DNA of 64,000 nt from Euleptes europaea (taxonomy: Eukaryota > Chordata > Lepidosauria > Squamata > Sphaerodactylidae), in the NCBI RefSeq assembly GCF_029931775.1, contig NC_079324.1, positions 60,891,268 through 60,955,267 on the forward strand, given 5' to 3'. This document shows, piece after piece, positions 55,404 to 64,000 of the stretch; position 1 is the stretch's first letter, and each line of letters begins with the position of its first letter. The position numbers and the translations under genes are program-made. A model generated the notes under the pieces. That model made no database searches. It worked only from the letters and a program-made list of their open reading frames with translations, and had not been told where the DNA came from.

Positions 55404-56052
55404 AAGAACATAAGGCCCTGCTGGATCAGACCAAGGCCCATCAGGTCCAGCAGTCTGTTCCCACAGTGGCCAACCAGGGGCCTCCAGGAAGCCCCCAAAC
55501 AAGACGACTGCAGCAGCACCATCCTGCCTGTGTTCCTCAGCACCTAGTATAACAGGCATGCCCCTCTGATCCTGGAGAGAATAGGGATGCATCATGACTA
55601 GTATCCATTTTGAATAGTAGCCGTGAATAACCCTCTCCTCCATGAATATGTCCACTCCCCTCTTAAAGCCCTCCAAGCTGGCAGCCATCACCACATCCTG
55701 GGGCAGGGAGTTCCGCCGTTTAACTATGCGTTGTGTGAAAAAATACTTCTTTTAATCTGTTTTGAATCTCACCCTCCAGCTTTAGCAGATGACCCCGTGT
55801 TCTAGTATTATGAGAGAGGGAGAAAAGCCTCTCCCTGTCCACTCCACACCATGCATAATTTTATAGACCTCCATCATGTCTCCCCTCAGCCGCCTTCTTT
55901 CCAAGCTAAACAGCCCTAAGCGTCCTAACCGTTCCCCATAGGACAGTTGCTCCAGTCCCCTAATCATTTTGGTTGCTCTTTTCTGCACCTTCTCAAGCTC
56001 TGTAACATCCTTTGTTAGGTGTGGTGACCAGAACTGTACACAGTATTCCAAA
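55404..56052 (-). repeat. CR1 LINE 3' portion
   Basis: On the minus strand: ORF2 C-terminal text ([20 protein letters not shown] ... [10 protein letters not shown]) and the same 3' UTR as the long CR1. Inserted directly beyond the IFT81 promoter. Confidence 0.9.
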
Positions 56053-56074
56053 TTTATTTATTTATTTACACAGT

Positions 56075-56119
56075 ATTTATTATATAACTACTATTAATCA
56101 TAGTAGTTATATAATAAAT
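56075..56119. repeat. Perfect 19-base inverted repeat, 7-base spacer
   Basis: ATTTATTATATAACTACTA (56075-56093) is exactly complementary to 56101-56119 with TTAATCA between. It follows a short (TTTA)n run. Confidence 0.95.
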
Positions 56120-56244
56120 GAATTCCTGCATTAACAGTAATAAAGTCCATACTATTTTATGGCAACGAGCTCAAAAAAATCTTGTGTCGCCTTAAAGCAG
56201 CGTTTCTCAACCTTTTTACCCTTGCAGAACCCTTGAAATAATAC

Positions 56245-56590
56245 CCATGTCTCAGTTAATTGCTGTCAAGTCGCTTCCAACTCATGGCGACCCTATGAAT
56301 GAAAGTCCTCCAAAGTGTCCTGTCTTTGACAGCCTTGCTCAGGTCTTGCAAATTGAGGGCTGTGGCTTCCTTGATAGAGTCAATCCATCTCTTGTTGGGT
56401 CTTCCTCTTTCCCTGCTGCCCTCAACTTTTCCTAGCATGACTGTCTTTTCTAGTGACTCTTGCCTTCTAGTAATGTGACCAAAGTACGATAGCCGCAGTT
56501 TAGTCATTTTAGCTTCTAGGGTCAGTTCAGGCTTGGTTTGATCTATAACCCACGGATTTGGTTTTTTGGCAGTTCACAATATCCGTAACA
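56245..56590 (-). repeat. BovB/RTE LINE 3' end
   Basis: On the minus strand it encodes [20 protein letters not shown] ... [20 protein letters not shown] ... HRVAMSWKRL and ends with the BovB tail. Best preserved BovB copy in the window, open over 83 codons. Confidence 0.9.
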
Positions 56591-58018
56591 CTCCGTAACA
56601 CTGTATCGGTAACATATGATTTGCATATGATTATTCATCACTATTTCTCGCTGAATCCCTAACAATTTCTCACAGAACCCTAGGGTTCCGGGAAATCCCA
56701 GTTGAGAAAAGCTGCCTTAAAGGCTAACAGGCAAACCTTTGCAGACTAGAGATCTCGTTTCTGTAGGTGCATGAATTGCTGTGCTCGTGTACCTGTCACT
56801 TTTCTTAAAATACCTTGTTTCACGGAGCTAAGGGGGGATCTATGTGGTTCTGACCATTTCGCCCCTCACAACAGCCCTGTGAGGTAGATTAGGCTAAGAG
56901 TGACTAACTTCATAGCTGAGTGGGAATTTGAGCCAAGTCTGACACTAACCTTTATACTGCACTATAAGGGTAATACTTCATGCAGCTGATGAAGTGGACT
57001 CTGGATTATGAAAGTTCATGGCAGAATAAATATAATCATTTTTTATTTCCATACCTGTGTGTGTGAAAGAGAGACTTGGTTATATAGGGAAAATGGGTAA
57101 AAAGTGCTGGTAAAGTGATATCTGCTATTATAAATGTCTTTTAAACAATAAGAAATTTATGAAGGATTTTATTTATTTTAAGCAGTTTACCTTCCAAAGT
57201 CAGCTTCAAACAAGAAAGACAATTCAACAGAATCACAACATAAAATCCCAGCAATATAAAGTGGCATAAAATGCAATTTATTAAAAGCAGCAAGAGTGCC
57301 TTTTAGCCAAATGGAACTTCAGCGAACAGTAGCAGTCTACCTCTGAATACCAAAGGGGACAGAAAATCTTTCATACTTTTAGAACAATCTCATGCAGCAT
57401 TGGCTAAATATCAGTGTAAATCAGATGCTGTAGATTTCTTTATCAAATGTTAGTCTTCCTGAAATAGTAAAACGTTTGAGTAAAAATTGCTTCCCGTTTA
57501 TTATTAAATGTATTTATTACCCCTCTTTTCCAAAAAGATTATTCAAAGCTGCTCACATCACAGTTTAAAAATAAACAATAAAATCATTTAGATTGGTTAA
57601 ACTTAATAGAGGCGCAGAAATTTTAAAACAGCAGATTAAAAACAACCACAGTTGGGCAACAGTTTGTTTTTTTTGCTGGGGGTACTCTTCTGCAGTTAGT
57701 TTTGCCAGACATCTCCAGTTTAAAAATTGTGCTTTATTGCCACCTTCTGGTTTGATGCTCTCATCAGATGAGTGAAGTAAACTATTTTTAAACTTGATGC
57801 TGGTGACTGATGAGGCAAAAGAGCTTTGCATGGGCTTAGGGTCTTGTTGTGCTGCAAACCATGCAAAGAAGCTACACCGTTGAGCAAGCCAGAACAATAT
57901 TTGTAAGGGCTACAGATCTCTGGCATGCAAACTAATCCCAAGTAGGTACTTTGCAGCACAATTTAATAAGACCCTGAGTTTGGGCAAAGCCTTAATTTGT
58001 GGTTCCACCTGCCCAGTA
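56591..58018. other. Intergenic sequence between IFT81 and P2RX7
   Basis: Contains a decayed family C SINE piece (56866-56950, antisense) and a fragment of the 'accttaaagacta' family (about 56980-57030). No gene was recognised. Confidence 0.45.
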
Positions 58019-58250
58019 GGGTTGCCAGGTCCCCCCTGACCACCGGGGTGGGGGAGGGGGTAATGTTGCCAGCTCCAGGTTGAGAAACTCCTATAAATTT
58101 GGGGTAGAGCCTGGGGAGGACAGGGACCTCAGCGGGGTACAATGCCACAGAGTCTACCCTGCAAAGCATCCATTTTCTCCAGAGGTACTGATCTCTGTCG
58201 TCTGGAAATAAGCTGTAATTCCGGGGGATCCCCAGGTCCTACCTAGATGC
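58019..58250 (-). mobile_element. hAT-type MITE relative, possibly nested pieces
   Basis: Two left-end-like stretches (gggttgccaggtcc at 58019 and atgttgccagctccagg at 58062) precede a body matching 48207-48416. The right end is decayed. Confidence 0.55.
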
Positions 58251-58309
58251 TGGCATCCATATTTTGAGTCCATGTACACATGACAACTATCCTAATGAGA
58301 TCTCTGTAC

Positions 58310-58545
58310 CCGACCAGTGTGGTGTAGTGTAGTGGTTAGAGTGTCACATCAGGATCTAGGAGACCCAGGTTTTAATTCCCACTTTGCTGTGGAAGTTTGC
58401 TGGGTGACCTTGGGCCAGTCACATACTCTCAGCCTAATCTACCTCACAGGATTGTTGTGAGGGTAAAATGGAGACGAGGAGAACAATATATGCTGCATTG
58501 GGTCCCCATTGGGGAGAAAGGTGGGGAATAAATTAATAAGTAATA
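58310..58545 (+). repeat. tRNA-derived SINE, family C (Sauria-type)
   Basis: Head CCAGTGTGGTGTAGTGTAGT, B-box relic CCCAGGTTTTAATTCCC, body and AATAAATTAATAAG tail. Confidence 0.82.
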
Positions 58546-58752
58546 CCAATGGCATGTTACCGGGCTGCAACCAAGCTCCATAGTCTATGTGCCCCTTTCC
58601 ATTATACACCTAATGTAATAATTCTTCCTAGTACAAAAATAAAAAGGGGGTAGAGACAGCATACAAATCAAATCTATACATACCTGGGCCTTTGCACTGA
58701 GTGCTCTTATCATGCATCACAGCCCCCCACACCCCAGTCTGTGGCTTGTAAG

Positions 58753-59136
58753 TATGGGCAAAAACGCATGGTCGCTTTAGCCTCCTTTATTCCCTGTTTC
58801 AGCCAGGATTCAGCCAGGATCGAATGCACGTTCAGCAAAACGCCTGCGTTTGATCCTGGCTAAATCCTGGGTGAAACAGGGAATAAAGGAGGCTAAATGG
58901 CCCAGGCTAGCCTGATCTCGTCAGATCTCAGAAGCTAAGCAGGGTCGGCCCTGGTTAGTATTTGGATGGGAGACCACCAAGGAATACCAGGGTTGCTGTG
59001 CAGAGGAAGGCACTGGCAAACCACCTCTGTAAGTCTCTTGCCATGAAAACCCCCCAAAAGGGGTCGCCATAAGTCGGCTGCGACTTGAAGGCACTTTACA
59101 CACACACACAAAGTGACCATGCGTTTTTGCCCCATA
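58753..59136. mobile_element. Palindromic MITE split by a 5S-derived SINE
   Basis: Left arm from tatgggcaaaaacgcatgg (58753) to about 58822 is complementary to gatcctggctaaatcctggg...aggaggctaaa (58852-58897) and then, after the SINE, to aagtgaccatgcgtttttgc (59111-59130). Without the insertion it would be a palindrome of roughly 170 bases. No coding sequence. Confidence 0.75.
58898..59110 (+). repeat. 5S rRNA-derived SINE
   Basis: CCTGATCTCGTCAGATCTCA, GAAGCTAAGCAGGGTCGG and TTTGGATGGGAGACC match vertebrate 5S rRNA including its internal promoter. A non-5S body and the BovB-like tail GTCGCCATAAGTCGGCTGCG with CACACACA follow, implying mobilisation by BovB. Best copy of three. Confidence 0.9.
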
Positions 59137-59139
59137 TGA

Positions 59140-59625
59140 ACTGGACCGCAGACACAACACTGGCGCTCAACATAGAATTCAAGGTCATATTGACCCTTAA
59201 AGCACTATATGGCTTGGTCCCAGCATACCTTAAGGAGTGCCTACTACCCTTCTACCCTGGTCATCTTTGGAGACTATGTTTGGGGTGCCCCTGCTATCTG
59301 AGGCTAGATGGGTGACAACCCAAGAAAGGACCTTCTTGGTTGTGGCACTGAAACTTTGGAACTCCCTTCCCAGGGGGATACATCTGTCTCTATAGTTGCC
59401 TTCCACTGGAGGATGAAGACTTTCTGTTTTGCTTAGCATTCTCTCACTAATTCTTATTAGCTCTCCCTCCATTTCTATATTTTTATATATTTAATTGTTT
59501 TAGATATTTTGTATATATTTGTATTTTAAACATTGTTTCAGTGTTTGAAATGTTCCCTTCCTTGGGGACCCCTGAGTTGGGTGGAAAGTGGCATAGAAAT
59601 GTTATTAATAAATAAATACCAAATT
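59140..59625 (+). repeat. L2 LINE 3' end
   Basis: Decayed ORF2 C-terminus: EFKVILTLKALYGLVPAYLK, then a frame with TFGTPFP-like text, and the L2-type end ggcatagaaatgttattaat with AAATAAATA. Confidence 0.75.
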
Positions 59626-60204
59626 GAGCACTTGCATTTGGCTGGAAAACTTGAGAATATTTCCCAAGAATATTCAACTAATAAGGCTGGATCCAGAGAA
59701 AAGATTTTCATGTTCCAGATACCTAAATGTTCATTCCATAAACCAGGGTACGTTATCCAAACGGTCCTACATCTGGAATGTGTGTGGGGGCCATACCACT
59801 TCAGCGATGGTTTGGAAGGATAATGTCGATGCGGTCTGCAACAGTAAGTTATTTCTTTTGTTATTTAATGCCTAAACAAAACATATTCAGAAATGTTTCT
59901 CCCTGAAATCTATCACCACACCATTGGGCAGTCTATATATATGAATGAGAGAAAGAAAGAGAGATGAGTTTAATGTTTTTCCTTTCTGTTTGTTTTATTT
60001 ATTCTCTGCAGCTTTCTTTTTTTAAGGCACAAATCACCAAGTAACAGGTCTTCTGATCTGTTTGGTTCATCTTCCTTTCCTCTTTGGCTGGCTCGCTGTG
60101 CCTTTAAGTGGTGTGATTTGGCTTTGTGTCGGGTGGGCGTGTGTGTCTAGGAAGCCAGAAACCAAACAGCTGCCGCGCAAAGAGCGGGTGTCTTCAGTTC
60201 CACC

Positions 60205-60329
60205 ATGCCTGCTTGCTGCAGTTTGAAGAGTGTGTGTGAATATGAAACTTCTAAAGTGGTACGCATTCAGAGTGTTTACTACGGGAGCATTAAGTGGGCC
60301 ATCCACTCCGTCGTCTTCTTGTATGTCTG
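60205..60329 (+). CDS. P2RX7: P2RX7 exon 1 (residues 1-42, partial)
   Basis: The ATG is in a good Kozak context (TTCCACCATGC). It encodes 41 residues and two bases of the next codon before donor TG|GTAAGT. It includes the N-terminal Cys pair, the YET(S)K motif with its Thr common to P2X receptors, and most of TM1. Confidence 0.92.
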
Positions 60330-63300
60330 GTAAGTTGAAAAGAAAAACATTGAAAATAGGCCAGAGGTTTGAGTGAACAGGGGAAGTGGCGCGGGCTGCA
60401 ATCCTGACATATAACTTTTGTCAGAATCAATGGGATTCGCCTCTCTAAACGTGGCTGCGATCAAGTTGTAAGAGTCCCTCATCGATTAAAACTCTTAAGT
60501 TGCACTAAAAGTATCAGGGGAAACCAGTTGGTTAAGTGAAGTTGAAAACAAAAAGGCGTTCCATGGGACCTCAAAGATTGACTGAAATACGAACTTTAAT
60601 TCCAGACTGAGTGATAATAAATCTGCCAGCATTTAAGGAACCACAGGCTCTTTTTTGGTTTGTGCTGGTAATACGGCTGCCACAGAGGTTTAAGCAGATG
60701 TATTGCCAGAAAATTAACAGCACAATCCTATGCTGAGTTACTCCAGTATAAACCCATTGAAATGAATGGGCTTAGACTGGAGTAACTCTCTTTAGGATTG
60801 TACTGTAAGCCATTATTGCATTTATTTCACCCCGTTGTTTCCCTGCCTTTTGTCTACACAACAAACCTGTGAAGCGGGTTGGAAGAGCAGTTTGCTCAAG
60901 ATCAGCAGACAAACCCCAGAATTCTGTCTGGGGTAGCTTTTATCAGTCACACTGATGCAGTGATGGGAGAAGCTGCATGTGATGGAATTTTCTCCCTCGC
61001 TGTAAAGGCTAAAGGTACCAGTTTACTCAGAGTTTGAACGTGGCAAATTTAGCTAATACAGCGTGTTAAAATAAAAGAAACTGAAACTGCATTCCTGAAT
61101 ATAAAGACTGAAATAATTGAGATGTATATTCAGAATTGGAGTTTATTGTCTGGAACTACAACCTATCTATTTTTAACTACTTTATCCCAAGGAAAGGGAG
61201 GGTGCTTAACTTACTGTGCAGTCCTAAGAACGCTTTCCTAGCTGTAAGCCCCATTAAATAGGCTTGAGTAGGATTCTGAGTAGACCTGTTAAGGATGGTG
61301 CTGCTAACAGCATGATTTATGAGAAGAATTTTACTTCTAGATGTCTTTGTCATTCATTTATTTATTTATTTATTTGATTGATTGATTGATTTCTTGCTTG
61401 CCCTCCTCGGCTAAGGCCAGGCTCAGGGCGGGTCACATCATTTAAAATGTATATCAGCCATAAGATTTTAAAACAATAAGACAATAACATTTTAGCTAAA
61501 ACCAGGCAAGTCTCAAGATGGTGCTCCAATACTACTGACTTAGAATCACAGAGTTGGAAGGGACCACCAGGGTCATCAAGTCCAACCCCCTGCACAATGC
61601 AGGAAATTCACAACTCCCTCCCCCTCCCACAGCCCTAGTGACCAGAAGATGGCCAAGATGCCCTCCCTCTCATCATCTGCTTAAGGTCACAGAATCAGCA
61701 TTGCTGACAGATGGCCATCTAACCTCTTCTTAAAAACCTCCATGGAAGGAGAGCTTACCACCTCCTGAGGAAGCCTGTTCCACTGAGGAACCGCTCTGTT
61801 AGACTTGACCAAGTAGACAGGCAGTTTGGGAAACGGGGACAATTTAACATCCTTTCCCAGCTTAGATCCATCCTGGAAGGCTCCCCCCACCTCATGGTTT
61901 CTGTTTAGAGTCAAATAACACATCTGGCACGGCATCCATTACAAAATGGCTCAAACTTAACAAAAACCCTCAGGGATTGTCGTCATTGATATTACATGAC
62001 AAATTTCAGTCGTCATGGCTTGTAAGTGTCCAAAGTAAATTAGCACATTTAGGTTTTTCTACCCACTTTATATTAGAGCTAAGCTTAGATCAGGCTATAA
62101 CATCAGTTAAACAGAGAGTTAAGGACATTGGACGACAATTAGACTTGACTAGAACACCATCCTTTATTGCCTCAGCCACAACTAGATACCTGTTGGCGCC
62201 AGCCACATATTTGCTTTCCCTTGAAGCAAATAGACATAGAAAAACATTCACACATGCCAGATGCTCAGCATTGCCCTCAGTCTTACTAGAGGGTCATTAT
62301 AAAAAAATCCCCAGGGTTCAAAGATTTTGTCTGTGTGGCAGTGGGCAAGTTGATACCACGGAACACATTTTACTATTCTGCCCTCTTCATGAAAATGCTC
62401 ATGCTGAAGTGATTTCTCAGTTGTTGGTAAGATTCCCAGGCCAGGACTCAGTGGATAGGGTCGCGAAATTGTTAAGCGGCGAGAACCCTCAGGTTAAACT
62501 CAGGTTGCCAAATTTTGTGCTGTCTCTATGAAGCTTCATAGACTTCTGCTAGAATTATGTTATTGGTACTTATTGCACTTTTTTCTACTCCATCCACTTA
62601 AATGTAAAGTGTTCTTAAAATTTATATAAATATGTCTCATTTTTTAAACTTTTTTTATATTGTTCATGCGAGGTTTATTGTTGTATAGTTTTTACTGGTC
62701 TGATTGACTGTACCAATAAATATTATAGCATTCCACGTGTGCAAATTCAACATCACACATCATGCGGCCCTTCCTATCCGCACTAACTTGGAAACATCAC
62801 AGGCCAGCGTCGGGACTTGAACTCCCAGAGCTGCAAAGCTTTTCCACTTATATTGATAGTGTATTAATTGGCCCAGTTGTCTGAAATGTAGATTTATCTC
62901 TGACATGTATCATTTAGCATTTGGTTCACATGAGAAATGTCTTCTAGACAAGCTCAGCATTGTACGTTTGACACTTGACATTTCCACTCACGCCGGATGG
63001 GCTTGTGACTTAACTGTTCCACACTTAAAGTTCCACACTTCTTTTCAACGTTAAGGAAGGGGAAATGTATGCTTCCTTAGTCTGTCACAAAACAGATTAA
63101 GAAACATTAAAAAATAACGACATCATTTCATTTTAAAATTGTCATCTCTTTGAGAGAACTAAGGAGACCAGTTGCAAATGTGTACAGGGACTGGGGTGTG
63201 GCCGTTCTTGTTTTTCTTATTTGGTCAGTTGGTACGTACTCAGTAGGTGGCCAGGGGAGGGGGAACTAATCTCTCTAAGCCTCAATTCCCAATCTGTAAA

Positions 63301-63518
63301 ATGGGAATAAAAAGAACATGCCAAATGTTCTCGGGAAGAATGAGGTTGGCAATTTATGTCCTTCTTGTCTTGTCATCTCTTCAAGCATTGTACTGATTGC
63401 TGACAAACGCTATCAAAAGAGGGACACCGTCATCAGTTCAGTGCATACCAAAGTGAAAGGGGTAGCTCAGACTGAACAGAGAATCTGGGATACAGCAGAG
63501 TACACTGTCCCCATGCAA
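60205..63518 (+). CDS. P2RX7: P2RX7, P2X purinoceptor 7 (exons 1 and 2; runs off the window)
   Basis: Exon 1 is 60205-60329 and exon 2 is 63386-63518, both phase-consistent with GT-AG junctions; they join through a Cys codon. The product starts MPACCSLKSVCEYETSKVVR, the cysteine-rich N-terminus typical of P2X7, and continues to TM1 (about residues 31-49, WAIHSVVFLYVCIVLIADK) and the start of the extracellular ATP-binding ectodomain (VISSVHTKVKG). P2X7 is a trimeric ATP-gated cation channel of the plasma membrane, best known from immune cells. VKGVAQTEQRIWDTAEYTVP is shorter than the corresponding mammalian P2X7 stretch and locally resembles P2X4/P2X5. Later exons, including TM2 and the long C-tail that separates P2X7 from its paralogues, lie outside, so naming rests on the N-terminus. 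Confidence 0.88.
60720..60803. repeat. Short palindromic element
   Basis: cacaatcctatgctgagtta on the left pairs with gagtaactctctttaggatt on the right around the centre cccattgaaatgaatggg. A decayed relative may lie at 61212-61305. Confidence 0.75.
61355..61392. repeat. (TTTA)n(TTGA)n microsatellite
   Basis: Five TTTA units followed by four GATT units. Confidence 0.9.
61542..61797 (-). repeat. CR1 LINE 3' end (subfamily 2)
   Basis: Antisense copy of the 10087-10548 family; reads [20 protein letters not shown] on the minus strand. Lies in P2RX7 intron 1. Confidence 0.85.
61960..62735 (+). repeat. LINE 3' end, same family as 19019-19490
   Basis: A 184-codon frame (61977-62531) carries ARCSALPSVLLEGHYKKIPR and CLCGSGQVDTTEHILLFCPL, a Cys-rich C-terminus of a non-LTR ORF2. 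The end reads ctgtaccaataaatattata. Better preserved than the other copy. LINE clade not resolved. Confidence 0.75.
63386..63518 (+). CDS. P2RX7: P2RX7 exon 2 (residues 42-86)
   Basis: Acceptor TTCAAG and donor CAA|GTGAGT. It encodes the end of TM1 and the first ectodomain strand, DKRYQKRDTVISSVHTKVKG, whose lysines in TKVKG correspond to ATP-contacting residues in P2X receptors. The exon keeps the frame opened by exon 1. Confidence 0.9.
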
Positions 63519-63615
63519 GTGAGTTTCTTTTTTCCCCGTGTCACAAGTAGCCACTTTTTATTGTCAGTTGTTAAGATATCTTTCTCCTGCTTCCTTTCTT
63601 CCATTATGGGTCTCA

Positions 63616-63785
63616 AGAGAGCCATCGTGGTGTAGTGGTTAAGAGTGGTGGACTATCATCTGGAGAACCAGGTTTGATTACCCACTCCTACACATGAAGC
63701 CTGCTGGGTGACCTTGGGCCAGTCACAGGTCTGTTAGAGCTCTCTCAGCCTCACCTACCTCACAAGCTTTCTGTTGGCATTAAAG
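63616..63785 (+). repeat. tRNA-derived SINE, family B, internally deleted
   Basis: Head GAGCCATCGTGGTGTAGTGG and GGTTTGATTACCC are present; the middle block and the 3' tail are missing. In P2RX7 intron 2. Confidence 0.8.
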
Positions 63786-63910
63786 GTCAAGTCTGGAAAG
63801 GGCTTTAAAGATCAAGATCATCCCTCATATATGGGTATATGGGTGCTCCAGTGGTTTTAAGATGGGGGTCACAACTGGAAGCCCAAGCTCATTGGGGGGG
63901 CAGTAGGAAG

Positions 63911-64000
63911 CGGGCTAGGGTTGCCACCCTCCAGATGGGCCTAGAGATCTTCTGGAATCACAATTTATCTCCACACTACAGAGATAACTCCCACTGGAGA
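63911..64000 (+). mobile_element. hAT-type MITE end, cut by the window edge
   Basis: Opens ctagggttgccaccctccag, the terminal repeat of the 13978-14194 family, and continues to the last base. Confidence 0.6.

Larger units (their letters stand above)
60330..63385 (+). other. P2RX7 intron 1
   Basis: It holds a palindromic short element (60720-60803), a CR1 tail on the minus strand (61542-61797), a tetranucleotide microsatellite (61355-61392) and a LINE 3' end (61960-62735). No other exon was seen. Confidence 0.7.

Noticed and set aside
56866-57010. Separate regulatory element between the two genes
   Set aside because: The recognisable parts are fragments of a family C SINE and of the 'accttaaagacta' repeat.
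58898-59110. 5S rRNA gene
   Set aside because: Only the internal half matches 5S rRNA and it is fused to a SINE body with a BovB-like tail; two decayed relatives are present.

Overview
This window is vertebrate nuclear DNA, most probably from a squamate reptile and likely a lizard. The genus cannot be read from the sequence. The evidence is long introns with GT-AG splicing, a CpG-rich promoter, and the interspersed repeats: several tRNA-derived SINE families, 5S rRNA-derived SINEs, BovB/RTE, CR1 and L2 LINEs, hAT MITEs and Penelope-like fragments.

Two host genes are supported. IFT81, a subunit of intraflagellar transport complex B, occupies about 3.56-55.2 kb on the minus strand. I could place 18 coding exons with canonical splice sites. 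Their lengths sum to 2031 bases, giving 676 residues plus stop, the length I recall for human IFT81, so the coding gene looks complete. A non-coding first exon with a good donor at 55010 lies in a CpG-rich promoter at about 55.0-55.35 kb, which carries an NRF1-like palindrome, a CACGTG E-box and two RFX-type half-sites. P2RX7 (ATP-gated channel) begins at 60205 on the plus strand. Exons 1 and 2 are present and the rest lies beyond the right edge. The two genes are head to head, with about 5 kb between them.

Layout: 1-3.5 kb is sequence downstream of IFT81 with a CR1 remnant and an unclassified repeat. 3.6-14 kb holds the eight 3'-terminal coding exons. 14-26.6 kb is one long intron packed with SINEs, BovB, 5S-SINE, hAT and LINE pieces. 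26.6-34.1 kb holds three exons. 34-43 kb is an intron hosting a near-full-length CR1 LINE. 43-54 kb holds the 5' coding exons, a solo LTR and a fold-back Penelope-like insertion. 54.4-54.7 kb is a triplicated 107-base repeat. 55.4-60 kb is intergenic repeat DNA, including a palindromic element split by a 5S-SINE. 60.2-64 kb is the start of P2RX7.

I see no bacterial-type system, operon or CRISPR array. The most unusual items are structural: the hammerhead-like motif and fold-back insertion of one repeat family, the interrupted palindrome, an inverted duplication inside a BovB copy, the young tandem triplication beside the IFT81 promoter, and a P2X7 exon 2 shorter than the mammalian form.
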